DNA of 64,000 bases from Aquimarina spinulae (GTDB lineage Bacteria; Bacteroidota; Bacteroidia; Flavobacteriales; Flavobacteriaceae): the NCBI RefSeq assembly GCF_943373825.1, contig NZ_CALSBP010000002.1, positions 3,895,501-3,959,500 of the forward strand. Direction: 5' to 3'. Shown here piece after piece: positions 15,238-23,269 of the stretch; positions within the stretch are counted from its first letter, which is position 1, and the number at the start of each line of letters is the position of its first letter. The notes below the pieces were generated by a model, which saw only the letters and a list, made by a program, of their open reading frames with translations, was not told the DNA's origin and searched no databases. A program made the translations under genes and the position numbers.

Positions 15238-17409
15238 TTATTTTTTTCTTTCTACAAATTCTAATTGATCAATACTTACATTAGTGGTAAAAACTCCGTA
15301 ATTAACAATAGCTTTACCTTTTTCTATGGTGTCTATAGTACCTATAGATTTTCCATCAATCATTCGTACTCGATCACCAATTTTTAACGTTACTTTTGGT
15401 TTTGCTGCCTCGATCTTTTCTTCTTTCTTTTTTTCTTCCTTTTTCTTTTTACGAATTACCTGTACTTTTTCTATAACTTCTTTTACGACTTTTTTCTCTT
15501 TGTCTTTTTCTACTTTTCGTTGCTTAGGGCTTTGTTTTTTTCGTTTGGAGTTTTCTACCTCAACGATTTTTATGAATTCGTTAATTAGCTCTCTTTTTTT
15601 CTTATTGTTAAAGTATTTTTCGCTAAGATCATCAATTTTTTGACCCAGATAGATCATTCTTTGATTACTGTCATATAACTCCTGATAGCTTTCGAGCTTA
15701 CGCTGAATACGCTGATTTGTCTTTTCTAAGCGTTCTTTTTCTTCTTCTGCTTTTTGTTCTTTGGTTTTGAGTCCAGCAGTAGTTTTTTGTAGTTTTGATC
15801 TTTCTTTTTGAAGATTAGCAATACTTTTATCAAAACGAATTTTACCGCGTTCTACTTTTTTCTTTGCTTTATTGATAAGGCTATACGGGATCCCATTTTT
15901 TTGAGCGACTTCAAAAGTAAAAGAACTTCCTGCTTCACCTAAGTGTAATTTAAATAGAGGTTCTAGTGTTTTTGAATCGAATAGCATATTGGCATTACTC
16001 ATATTTGGTAACTCATTAGCCAACATTTTTAAATTAGCATAATGTGTTGTGATAATCCCAAAAGATGCTCTTTCATAGAATACCTCTAGAAAGGCTTCAG
16101 CTAGAGCTCCACCAAGTTCGGGATCACTACCTGTTCCAAACTCATCAATTAGAAATAGTGTTTTGTTATTACATTTCCGTAAGAAATAATTCATGTTTTT
16201 CAAACGATAACTGTATGTACTTAGATGGTTTTCTATAGATTGATTATCACCTATATCGGTAAGAATAACATCGAATAGACACATTCTACTGTACTCGTGT
16301 ACAGGAATAAGCATTCCGCTTTGCAACATTATCTGTAGTAGTCCAATAGTTTTTAAGGTAATACTTTTTCCACCGGCATTAGGGCCTGATATAACAATAA
16401 TTTGATTCTTCTCGTTTAATGTTATGGTCTGTGGGAAGGTTTTCTCTCCTTTTATTTTATTGGTGTGATATAATAATGGGTGATATGCATCTTTAAGTGT
16501 TAACTCTCTGTCTGTAGTGATTTTTGGTAACACAGCATTAAGTTGACCTGCGTATTTTGATTTTGCAGAAACAACATCGACATCACTTAAGTATTCTTGA
16601 TAGTGCTCAAATAATTCGGTAAACGGACGTAATTTGTTAGTGAGTTCTTTTAGTATTTTTACGACTTCTTCTCGTTCTTCGTATTGAAGGTTACTGAGTT
16701 CACGACTAAATTGTAAAGTAGCTTCGGGTTCTATATAAACAATACTTCCGGTTTTAGAATTGCCCATAATAGCACCTTTTACTTTACGTCGGTACATGGC
16801 TGTTACTGCCAGAACTCTTCGGTTATCTACAACACTTTCTTTAATTTCATCCAGATAACCCAAGCTGTTATATCGAGATAAATCTTTTCCGAAACTTCCA
16901 TTTAGTTTTCCCTGTACACTATGAATATCTTTTCGAAGACGTTGTAGCACAGGAGAAGCATTATCTTTAACCTCTCCGAATTTATCAATTACCATTTCGA
17001 TTAGATGAATAACCTCTTTGGTAAATGTTACTCTAGAAGATGTTTGATGTAATGTAGGGTATAGCTCTGCGTTTTTTCTAAAAAAGTATAGTAAATCATT
17101 AGTAGTTGTACTAATAGAAATCAATCGTTTTAGATTTGAAGCTTCTAAAAATGTGTTTTCAATATTCAATAATTGAATTTCTTTATTAATACTATCGAAT
17201 CCATGATTGGGTATACGAGCATCATTGAATAGTGAAGATTTATATTCGAATACTTCTTGTAAGGCAATATGAAGTTGCTCTTCGGTATCGAAGGGAGCAA
17301 CTTGTAATGCTTTCAACTTACCAAAATCTGTATTGCACTGTTCTGCAATATGTTTCTGCACAGTATCAAATTCTAGATCGTCTAGTGTTTTTTTAGAAAT
17401 ACGAATCAT
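15238..17409 (-). CDS. MutS2-like ATPase without Smr domain
   Basis: 723 residues. MutS core and clamp helices up to about 300, Walker A GPNAGGKS (342-349), Walker B 'TLFLIDEFGTGSDP' (417-430) and 'TTHYANLK' switch histidine region. A long Lys/Glu-rich coiled coil (about 520-650) leads to a KOW/SH3-like end 'LKIGDRVRMIDGKSIGTIDTIEKGKAIV'. Canonical MutS2 (about 780 residues) ends in an Smr nuclease domain; that is absent here, as in many Bacteroidetes members. MutS2 acts on recombination intermediates or collided ribosomes; without Smr, cleavage is not expected. Probably first gene of an operon with the downstream symporter. Confidence 0.9.
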   Translation of the reverse strand: MIRISKKTLDDLEFDTVQKHIAEQCNTDFGKLKALQVAPFDTEEQLHIALQEVFEYKSSLFNDARIPNHGFDSINKEIQLLNIENTFLEASNLKRLISISTTTNDLLYFFRKNAELYPTLHQTSSRVTFTKEVIHLIEMVIDKFGEVKDNASPVLQRLRKDIHSVQGKLNGSFGKDLSRYNSLGYLDEIKESVVDNRRVLAVTAMYRRKVKGAIMGNSKTGSIVYIEPEATLQFSRELSNLQYEEREEVVKILKELTNKLRPFTELFEHYQEYLSDVDVVSAKSKYAGQLNAVLPKITTDRELTLKDAYHPLLYHTNKIKGEKTFPQTITLNEKNQIIVISGPNAGGKSITLKTIGLLQIMLQSGMLIPVHEYSRMCLFDVILTDIGDNQSIENHLSTYSYRLKNMNYFLRKCNNKTLFLIDEFGTGSDPELGGALAEAFLEVFYERASFGIITTHYANLKMLANELPNMSNANMLFDSKTLEPLFKLHLGEAGSSFTFEVAQKNGIPYSLINKAKKKVERGKIRFDKSIANLQKERSKLQKTTAGLKTKEQKAEEEKERLEKTNQRIQRKLESYQELYDSNQRMIYLGQKIDDLSEKYFNNKKKRELINEFIKIVEVENSKRKKQSPKQRKVEKDKEKKVVKEVIEKVQVIRKKKKEEKKKEEKIEAAKPKVTLKIGDRVRMIDGKSIGTIDTIEKGKAIVNYGVFTTNVSIDQLEFVERKK

Positions 17410-17497
17410 ACTTTTTTTTACCCTATTTTTGGGTTATATTCGGTCAGTTTTAGAACAGGGCAAAAGTACACAATTGCTATAATTTTTTGACATCTAT

Positions 17498-18163
17498 ATG
17501 AATGTAAATATTGAACCTTCTTGGAATCAGCAACTTAAAGAGGAATTTGACAAGCCATATTTTGCTTCATTAGTAGATTTTGTGAAAACAGAATATAAAA
17601 ATAACACATGTTATCCAAGCGGAAATGAGATATTTTCTGCTTTTGATCATTGTAGTTTTGATGATGTTAAAGTAGTTGTGATTGGTCAGGATCCCTATCA
17701 TGGAGTAGGGCAAGCCAATGGTTTGTGTTTTTCTGTTACTAATGGTATTGATATGCCTCCATCATTGATAAATATTTTTAAGGAAATTGAAACAGACTTA
17801 AAGTTACCTTTTCCTTCAAATGGAAATTTAGAGCGTTGGGCAAAACAAGGTGTTTTATTATTGAATGCTACGCTTACTGTTAGAGCGCATCAAGCTGGAT
17901 CTCATCAAAATAAAGGATGGGAACAATTTACAGATGCAGTTATCCAAACGATATCAGATACAAAAAAGAATGTTATTTTTTTGTTGTGGGGTGGTTATGC
18001 TAAGAAAAAAGGAGCTAAGATAGATAGATCAAAACATCATGTTTTAACTAGTGGGCATCCTTCTCCACTAAGTGCTAACAGAGGGTATTGGTTTGGGAAT
18101 AAGCATTTTAGTAAAACCAATTCATACTTGCTTGAAACGAATCAAACCGAAATAAATTGGTAA
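17498..18163 (+). CDS. ung: Uracil-DNA glycosylase, family 1
   Basis: 221 residues, the usual length. Water-activating motif GQDPYHG at 63-69 (catalytic Asp 65), uracil-recognition 'GLCFSV', 'LLLNATLTVR', and the minor-groove loop HPSPLSANRG near 187-196 with its catalytic His. It excises uracil from DNA as the first step of base-excision repair in the cytoplasm. Transcribed divergently from mutS2, 88 bp away, so the two repair-related genes share a control region. Confidence 0.97.
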   Translation: MNVNIEPSWNQQLKEEFDKPYFASLVDFVKTEYKNNTCYPSGNEIFSAFDHCSFDDVKVVVIGQDPYHGVGQANGLCFSVTNGIDMPPSLINIFKEIETDLKLPFPSNGNLERWAKQGVLLLNATLTVRAHQAGSHQNKGWEQFTDAVIQTISDTKKNVIFLLWGGYAKKKGAKIDRSKHHVLTSGHPSPLSANRGYWFGNKHFSKTNSYLLETNQTEINW

Positions 18164-18169
18164 ATATGC

Positions 18170-18352
18170 TTATGCCGCGTTAGGTATCTCAGAAGATTTC
18201 GACTTATCTGAAGACTGATCGGATACCGAGTTAATCTGAACTTTTTGTGTTTTTGATTTCTTTTTGTCTGTATCAACAGATTGCATGCTTAATTTAAGCA
18301 GAACAAAATTGAAGACAATAAGACTTGCGAGAATTATTAGAAAAGTTACCAT
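18170..18352 (-). CDS. 60-residue single-pass membrane protein
   Basis: One N-terminal membrane segment (residues 2-22, MVTFLIILASLIVFNFVLLKL) followed by a cytoplasmic tail rich in Lys, Ser and Asp with low complexity. No known domain. It converges with ung (6 bp apart) and is preceded by a good -7 box. Likely a true small gene because of its clear membrane segment and its position, but its function is unknown. Confidence 0.55.
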   Translation of the reverse strand: MVTFLIILASLIVFNFVLLKLSMQSVDTDKKKSKTQKVQINSVSDQSSDKSKSSEIPNAA

Positions 18353-18444
18353 AATAGATTTGTTAGTTAATCATTAGATGCAATGCACTTAAAAAGGTTG
18401 CGTATGCGCTAATAATTAGTTCATTTTATTGGGGGTAGGCTCGG

Positions 18445-18452
18445 CAAATGTA
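18445..18452 (-). promoter_or_regulatory. Possible promoter of the 60-residue membrane protein
   Basis: CAAATGTA on the plus strand is TACATTTG on the minus strand, an exact TAnnTTTG -7 box about 95 bp before the gene start at 18352. No clear TTG at -33. The rest of 18353-18652 holds AT-rich sequence with no other gene or hairpin that I can support. Confidence 0.35.
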
Positions 18453-18652
18453 CAAATTTTTTTATTTGTATAGACGCTTGCTATAGAGATATTTAAGAAT
18501 TAAGTATTTGCTAAGAGTTTCCTCTGTGCGTTTTATATATTATATTTTTAACCTTAATTTTTTTAATATCCTTTATTAAGTAACGCTTTAGATTAGGATA
18601 TCCCTACCCTATATTTTTACTTTTTTTAATTTATTATAGGTATATGCAGATC

Positions 18653-19504
18653 TTAGATGTCATAAATTAGTTTTTTGGGAGCTATTTTTTTGTTAATGAT
18701 TTGTAGGTTAAATAAATAATCTTGAACCTCTATAAGTGTTTCTTTTTTAATAAGAGACTGGCTCCATTCTGTGTGTTGTAACCATTTCTGTATATCTTCT
18801 AATTGTTGATCATACCTATAAGCAAGAGTTCTATCTATACTAGGGATATGTTTAAAATCTGTAGTGGTAGTGTTTATAATATCTAGAATAGCTTTTATTT
18901 CTTCTTTTTTGGTATTGAGTATATCTTCTCTTACGGCTATAACAAAACATGGCCAGGGGGTGGGACAGTCTACAACTCGTCTAAAAACCCCATTGTCGAC
19001 CAATGGTTTTGTAGTAAAATGTTCCCACATAAAATAATCAGCTTTCCCATTAGTTAATGCTTCAACTGCTCCATCCAGGTTTTTTACAACTTCAAATTGT
19101 AGGTGGGAGGTGTCCCAATTTTGGTTTTGGGCATTTACATAAGCCATTAAATGTGAACCAGATCCATATCTACTAATAGCAGCTTTTGTATTTTGAAGCT
19201 CAGAAAGATTGGTATAGTTAGAATGAACACTTACATGAATCCCCCATATAAGAGGTGTTTGAATATATGTTTGTACAATTTTACTAGGATTACCTGCAAT
19301 AATATCTTTTACGATTCCTTCTGTAAGGATTATTGCCATGTCGATATCCTGATTTCTTAACGCTTCGCACATTGCTCCTGTACCACCAGGATATTCTGTC
19401 CATTCTAATTGTATATTGTTTTTTAGATAGCTTCCGTCTTCAATAGTTAAATGCCAGGGTAGATTGAAGTGCTCAGGAACACCACCTATTTTTATAGTAT
19501 GCAT
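18653..19504 (-). CDS. NMT1/THI5-like solute-binding-fold protein without signal peptide
   Basis: 283 residues with the periplasmic-binding-protein fold of the NitT/TauT/THI5 group: 'IKIGGVPEHFNLPWHLTIEDG', 'EWTEYPGGTGAMCEALRNQDIDMAIILTEG', 'AISRYGSGSHLMAYVNA' and 'LDGAVEALTNGKADYFMWEHFTTKPLVD'. It starts directly at the first strand with no secretion signal or lipobox, and no permease or ATPase gene is adjacent. It may be a cytoplasmic ligand-binding or enzyme-like protein, not an importer component. The ligand is unknown. Confidence 0.8.
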   Translation of the reverse strand: MHTIKIGGVPEHFNLPWHLTIEDGSYLKNNIQLEWTEYPGGTGAMCEALRNQDIDMAIILTEGIVKDIIAGNPSKIVQTYIQTPLIWGIHVSVHSNYTNLSELQNTKAAISRYGSGSHLMAYVNAQNQNWDTSHLQFEVVKNLDGAVEALTNGKADYFMWEHFTTKPLVDNGVFRRVVDCPTPWPCFVIAVREDILNTKKEEIKAILDIINTTTTDFKHIPSIDRTLAYRYDQQLEDIQKWLQHTEWSQSLIKKETLIEVQDYLFNLQIINKKIAPKKLIYDI

Positions 19505-19577
19505 GCTATCTGAAATTAATAAATGTGTATTTCATCGATTATTTATGTTTTTTAACGATAAAAATAAATGATTTTTG

Positions 19578-19585
19578 TATATTTG
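19578..19585 (+). promoter_or_regulatory. Possible promoter of the 48-residue gene
   Basis: TATATTTG, an exact TAnnTTTG -7 box 66 bp before the ATG at 19652. The -33 region has only T-rich sequence without a clean TTG. The gene that follows ends in a good terminator, which supports an independent transcript. Confidence 0.4.
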
Positions 19586-19651
19586 AATCATTATTACTTT
19601 AAAGAATTTTATATTTAAAAAGTTTTAACCCCAAATAAAAACAATATTGCT

Positions 19652-19798
19652 ATGAAAAAGAATTTTTTAAAAAATAAAAATACATATGTAAAGGTTGCGA
19701 AGTTAAAAAATAATTCTCTAGAGAATGGTATCGTAGTCTTTATTGCAGTATTGTTGCTTACTAATTTATTAATTAGTCTTAAAATATTATTTGGTTAA
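19652..19798 (+). CDS. 48-residue membrane protein
   Basis: ATG at 19652, stop TAA at 19796-19798: MKKNFLKNKNTYVKVAKLKN, then NSLENGIVVFIAVLLLTNLL, then ISLKILFG. The first 20 residues are strongly basic; residues 27-45 form one membrane helix. The frame has its own upstream -7 box and is followed by a bidirectional terminator, which argues for a real small gene. No family was recognised; a basic head plus one helix also fits a small regulatory or toxin-like peptide, but nothing shows that. Confidence 0.45.
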   Translation: MKKNFLKNKNTYVKVAKLKNNSLENGIVVFIAVLLLTNLLISLKILFG

Positions 19799-19833
19799 TA
19801 TGTTTAGAAATAACTAATTATTAACCAAATAAT

Positions 19834-19868
19834 AAAAAAAGAATGAGGACCTACACTCATTCTTTTTT
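19834..19868. terminator. Bidirectional terminator
   Basis: AAAAAAAGAATGAG pairs with CTCATTCTTTTTT across an 8-base loop. The A-run on one side and the T-run on the other allow termination of the plus-strand small gene and of the minus-strand transcript coming from the nucleoside phosphorylase gene (stop at 19888 is upstream of it on the minus strand). Confidence 0.85.
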
Positions 19869-19887
19869 ATTTTATACACACTATTAT

Positions 19888-20766
19888 TTATGGGTGATAA
19901 CTTGCTATTTTGTCTAAAGTATATTTGATAAGCTTCTCTACGGTTTCTTTTGGGTTTTGACTAAACTCCCCGGTAGCACGATTAGCCACAATGGCATTCA
20001 TGGATACAGCTTTGTGTCCTAGTAATTTTGCCAATCCGTATATACCAGCAGTTTCCATTTCCAAATTGGTTATTTTTTTATCCCCATATACAAAAGAGGC
20101 TATTTTTGTATTAAGTTCTTGATCTTGTAATGGTAACCTTAATACTCTTCCCTGTGGGCCATAAAAACCTACATTGGTCACTGTATGTCCTTTTTGAACA
20201 GTATTACTTAACATATGTTCTCCTAATTTTTTATCATATGCTACTGTATATGGCTTTGATTTATTTTGATCCAGATCTATATGTTTTGCCAAAGCCTCCG
20301 AAATTTCGGGTAATTGTACATGGAGACTTTTATAGAAATGTAAAAGGCTATCAAAACCAGTAGCAATTTCTGAAACCACAAAACTATCTATAGGAATATC
20401 TGGTTGTATGGATCCAGAAGTTCCTATGCGAATAATATGTAATGTGGTATGCTCTATTTTGTTTTTACGAGTGATAAGATCAATATTAACTAAGGCATCT
20501 AGTTCATTACAGACAATGTCTATATTATCGGTACCGATACCTGTAGAAATTACTGTAATTCTATGGCCTTTATAAATTCCTGTTTGTGTATGAAATTCTC
20601 GTTTACGAATTTTGCACTCGATAGTGTCAAAATATTGTGTTACCTGGTCAACCCGATCAGGATCCCCAACAGTTATTATCGTCTGGGCAAGATGTTCTGG
20701 TTTAAGGTTTAGATGGTAAATACTTCCATCTTTGTTAAGAATAAGTTCAGATTCGGCTATAGCCAT
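19888..20766 (-). CDS. Nucleoside phosphorylase (uridine phosphorylase-like)
   Basis: 292 residues. PNP/UDP family motifs: 'ITVGDPDRVDQVTQYFD' (phosphate loop, about 31-47), 'GIGTDNIDIV', 'RIGTSGSIQPDIPIDSFV' and the late 'NLEMETAGIYGLAKLLGHK' whose Glu-Met-Glu binds ribose. It splits a nucleoside with phosphate into base and ribose-1-phosphate in salvage; uridine is the best guess from the closeness to Udp-type motifs. Second to last in a minus-strand set with DUF1835 and SUI1 genes, 1 bp from the former. Confidence 0.9.
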   Translation of the reverse strand: MAIAESELILNKDGSIYHLNLKPEHLAQTIITVGDPDRVDQVTQYFDTIECKIRKREFHTQTGIYKGHRITVISTGIGTDNIDIVCNELDALVNIDLITRKNKIEHTTLHIIRIGTSGSIQPDIPIDSFVVSEIATGFDSLLHFYKSLHVQLPEISEALAKHIDLDQNKSKPYTVAYDKKLGEHMLSNTVQKGHTVTNVGFYGPQGRVLRLPLQDQELNTKIASFVYGDKKITNLEMETAGIYGLAKLLGHKAVSMNAIVANRATGEFSQNPKETVEKLIKYTLDKIASYHP

Positions 20767-20767
20767 A

Positions 20768-21736
20768 TTACAATTTTAACAGTGTGTGTGTTTCATTATT
20801 ATACAAGTAATCGTATTTTTTGACACCTCCATAATACCAATCGAGTATTTGTGTATTATAAAAGTTTTTTTTGTGTTGTAACGCTAGCTTTCCTCTTTCT
20901 GATAATACAAGTCTATCTTTTGTTTGATCCAAAAACTGAAAAAGCCTTGCAAGCACACGTTTCATTTGCATATCGCCATATCCATAATACCCTTGATACT
21001 CCAAAGCGTATCCCATAAGTTGTTTAATATTCTTGATATGATAATTATCTATCATTTCAAGAATATTATGTTCTAGGATATTAAGTCCGGTTAGCATGTT
21101 AGGAAAACGCTGCAAATGTGCTCTTAGGCATATAGACATATATTCGAAAGAAGAATCTCTTTTAATCTGTCCTGCCATTTTCTGAGGTTTTGATTCGCAG
21201 TATAATGTCCAGATATGAGAAGCAAATTCAAGGTCATCTACGGTTAATAAAACTTTCTTTTTATAATGTTCTTTTAGTTGTTTTTCAGATAATTCGCAAA
21301 GTCCAAATAGCTTTTTCTCGTGCTCAATTCTACCACTACAAACCAAATAAACAGGAATGTCTTTAATTCCTTTACGAAGTAATAAACTAATTGCGGCAAT
21401 CATATTAATATGGCAGAATAAGTCATATTCAAACCATAGTATGATTTCGGTATAGTTCGTAAGGTTATCTACTTTTTTGAGTTGCGAAACAAATTTTTCT
21501 TCATAATCAGAAGAACCTATTCTATAGTATTTTTTCAGAAAAGCTTCTCGTATTTTGATAGCATCTTCTGTTTCTACTTCAATTTTGGTAGGCCCCTCGC
21601 AAAGCATTTCACGCCAGGTCATAAATTCTCCGGTAGCAAGATCTAACTCTTTCATTCTACGAGTTAGACTATCTCCGTTAGTAATATGTAATGTGTTTTT
21701 CCCCAAAATAGTTATTGATTTATTATCCTCCGACAC
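20768..21736 (-). CDS. DUF1835 domain protein
   Basis: 322 residues. The N-terminal half has the DUF1835 pattern: 'TLHITNGDSLTRRMKELDLATGEFMTWREMLCEGPT' and 'EIILWFEYDLFCHINMIAAISLL'. The C-terminal half (about 190-322) is helical with 'LQRFPNMLTGLNILEHNIL' and 'FYNTQILDWYYGGVKKYDYLYN', as in the linked DUF3658-like region. No reaction is known for this family. Its start overlaps the end of the SUI1 gene by 14 bp, so translation is coupled. Confidence 0.85.
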   Translation of the reverse strand: MSEDNKSITILGKNTLHITNGDSLTRRMKELDLATGEFMTWREMLCEGPTKIEVETEDAIKIREAFLKKYYRIGSSDYEEKFVSQLKKVDNLTNYTEIILWFEYDLFCHINMIAAISLLLRKGIKDIPVYLVCSGRIEHEKKLFGLCELSEKQLKEHYKKKVLLTVDDLEFASHIWTLYCESKPQKMAGQIKRDSSFEYMSICLRAHLQRFPNMLTGLNILEHNILEMIDNYHIKNIKQLMGYALEYQGYYGYGDMQMKRVLARLFQFLDQTKDRLVLSERGKLALQHKKNFYNTQILDWYYGGVKKYDYLYNNETHTLLKL

Positions 21737-22055
21737 GTTTTACTTTAAACCCTTTTTCTTTAAGAATATCCATAATTTGATCTCTATAATCACCTTGTAT
21801 AATTATAGCATCATTTTTAAAACTACCACCAACACTTAAACGAGTTTTTAATTCTTTAGCGAGTTTTTTAAAATCTTCATCAGCACCAGTATATCCCTCG
21901 AGTATAGTGATGGGTTTTCCTTTTCGCTTTTCATATTTGCAAAGTATTGGATCATCCTGCATCCATATTTGACCTTGATCATCTTGTACGTTTTTTTCTT
22001 CCTCTTTTGGTTGATGATCAGGAAATAATTTTTTTAATTGATCTTGTAAATCCAT
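21723..22055 (-). CDS. SUI1/YciH-type translation factor
   Basis: 110 residues: a charged, acidic N-terminal tail (about 1-40) and the eIF1/SUI1 domain with 'KGKPITILEGYTGADEDFKKLAKELKTRLSVGGSFKNDAIIIQGDYRDQIMDILKEKGF'-type layout (long motif spans about 45-105; key parts GxGG-like VGGS and IQGD). Bacterial SUI1 homologues such as YciH influence start-codon fidelity. Length is normal. The gene lies 7 bp after the oxygenase stop in the same transcript. Confidence 0.9.
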   Translation of the reverse strand: MDLQDQLKKLFPDHQPKEEEKNVQDDQGQIWMQDDPILCKYEKRKGKPITILEGYTGADEDFKKLAKELKTRLSVGGSFKNDAIIIQGDYRDQIMDILKEKGFKVKRVGG

Positions 22056-22062
22056 ACGGAGT

Positions 22063-23025
22063 TTATTTTTTTATTAATCCAATTTCTACAAGTCTTTGAT
22101 GTAAGAATTCTCCAGCGGTAGTATCCTCATAGTGCTTAGGATTATCCTCTGTAATACACTCTTCTAAGCAATTTAGCTTCATATCACTTCTTGGGTGCAT
22201 AAAGAAAGGAATAGAATATCTTGGTTTTCCCCATTGATCTTTAGGAGGATTTATTACTCGATGTATTGTAGATCGAAGTTTATTATTAGTATGTCGTTCT
22301 AGCATATCTCCAACATTAATAACCAGTTCATCCTCTTCTGGGAGCGCATCAATCCATTGTCCGTCTCTATGTTGCACTTGTAGTCCTCCTGTAGAAGCTC
22401 CCATTAACAATGTAATAAGGTTAATGTCTCCATGTGCTCCTGCTCTAACTGCACCTTTAGGTTCTTCTTTAATAGGAGGGTAGTGAATAGGGCGTAGGAT
22501 ACTATTACCATTACTTGCCCAATGATCAAAATAATGTTCATCAAGACCAATATGTATAGCTAATGCTCTAAGAACATATATTCCTGTCTTTTCTAACATT
22601 TTATAAGCTTCCATTCCTGTAGTGTTAAAGCCTTTCAATTCTTCAACAACAACATTATCTGGATATTCTTCAATTAAGTTGGCATCTGCATCTGGTTCTT
22701 GCCCAAAATGCCAAAACTCTTTAAGGTCTCCTTCTTTTTTACCCTTGGCATGTTCTTTACCAAAAGAAGTGTAGCCTCTTTGCCCACCTAATCCTTCGAT
22801 TTCATACTTTTCTTTAGTAGTTGTAGGTAATGCGAAAAAATCTTTAATTTCCTTATATAAATCTTCTACAAGTTTGTCACTCAAAAAATGATTTTTCAAT
22901 GCTACAAAGCCTATTTCTTCATAGGCTTTTCCTATTTCGTTGACAAATTTTTGTTTTCGTGAAGGGTCATTTGATAAAAAATCTGCCAAATCTACGCTTG
23001 GTATATTATTCATTAGTCTATTCAT
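22063..23025 (-). CDS. Isopenicillin N synthase-like 2OG-Fe(II) oxygenase
   Basis: 320 residues. The N-terminal DIOX_N part ('PSVDLADFLSNDPSRKQKFVNEIGKAYEEIGFVALKNH') is followed by the jelly-roll with iron ligands in 'AGAHGDINLITLLM' (His, Asp) and 'STIHRVINPP' (His), and the 2-oxoglutarate arginine in 'PRYSIPFFMHP'. All catalytic positions are present. Such enzymes hydroxylate or oxidise small molecules; the substrate is unknown. The start could also be Met5 (MNNIPSVD). First gene of the set with SUI1, DUF1835 and the phosphorylase. Confidence 0.9.
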   Translation of the reverse strand: MNRLMNNIPSVDLADFLSNDPSRKQKFVNEIGKAYEEIGFVALKNHFLSDKLVEDLYKEIKDFFALPTTTKEKYEIEGLGGQRGYTSFGKEHAKGKKEGDLKEFWHFGQEPDADANLIEEYPDNVVVEELKGFNTTGMEAYKMLEKTGIYVLRALAIHIGLDEHYFDHWASNGNSILRPIHYPPIKEEPKGAVRAGAHGDINLITLLMGASTGGLQVQHRDGQWIDALPEEDELVINVGDMLERHTNNKLRSTIHRVINPPKDQWGKPRYSIPFFMHPRSDMKLNCLEECITEDNPKHYEDTTAGEFLHQRLVEIGLIKK

Positions 23026-23054
23026 TTGTGTATTGAAGAACTAAAATAGGTGTA

Positions 23055-23115
23055 TTTGACCGAAAACTCCTAATAGGACTTCAAATTTATTTATAGCTGC
23101 AAAATATCGGTCAAA
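23055..23115 (-). promoter_or_regulatory. Promoter region of oxygenase operon with inverted repeat
   Basis: A 9-bp inverted repeat, TTTGACCGA (23055-23063) and TCGGTCAAA (23107-23115), encloses TAAATTTG on the minus strand (23089-23082), a match to the -7 box; TTG of the second arm stands 22 bp upstream as a possible -33 element. The placement fits an operator pair around the promoter. A third copy, TTTGACCGA, lies at 23306-23314 inside the start of the divergent E1 gene. Confidence 0.4.
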
Positions 23116-23269
23116 TTTGTTAATTATGGACTTCTAATCCTTAATTCATGGTAAATTTAACTAATTCATAGAATTGTTTAGGGTAAATTAACAACTACTT
23201 AATAATATTGTAATTGGGATGCGAGTTGTGAAGTAAAAATAAGTATTTTTACCTAACAAATTTTCTGCT

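Noticed and set aside
15326..15643. A 105-codon plus-strand frame, Phe/Ser-rich, opposite the MutS2 C-terminus.
   Set aside because: It arises from the Lys/Glu-rich coiled coil read in reverse; low complexity and no start context.
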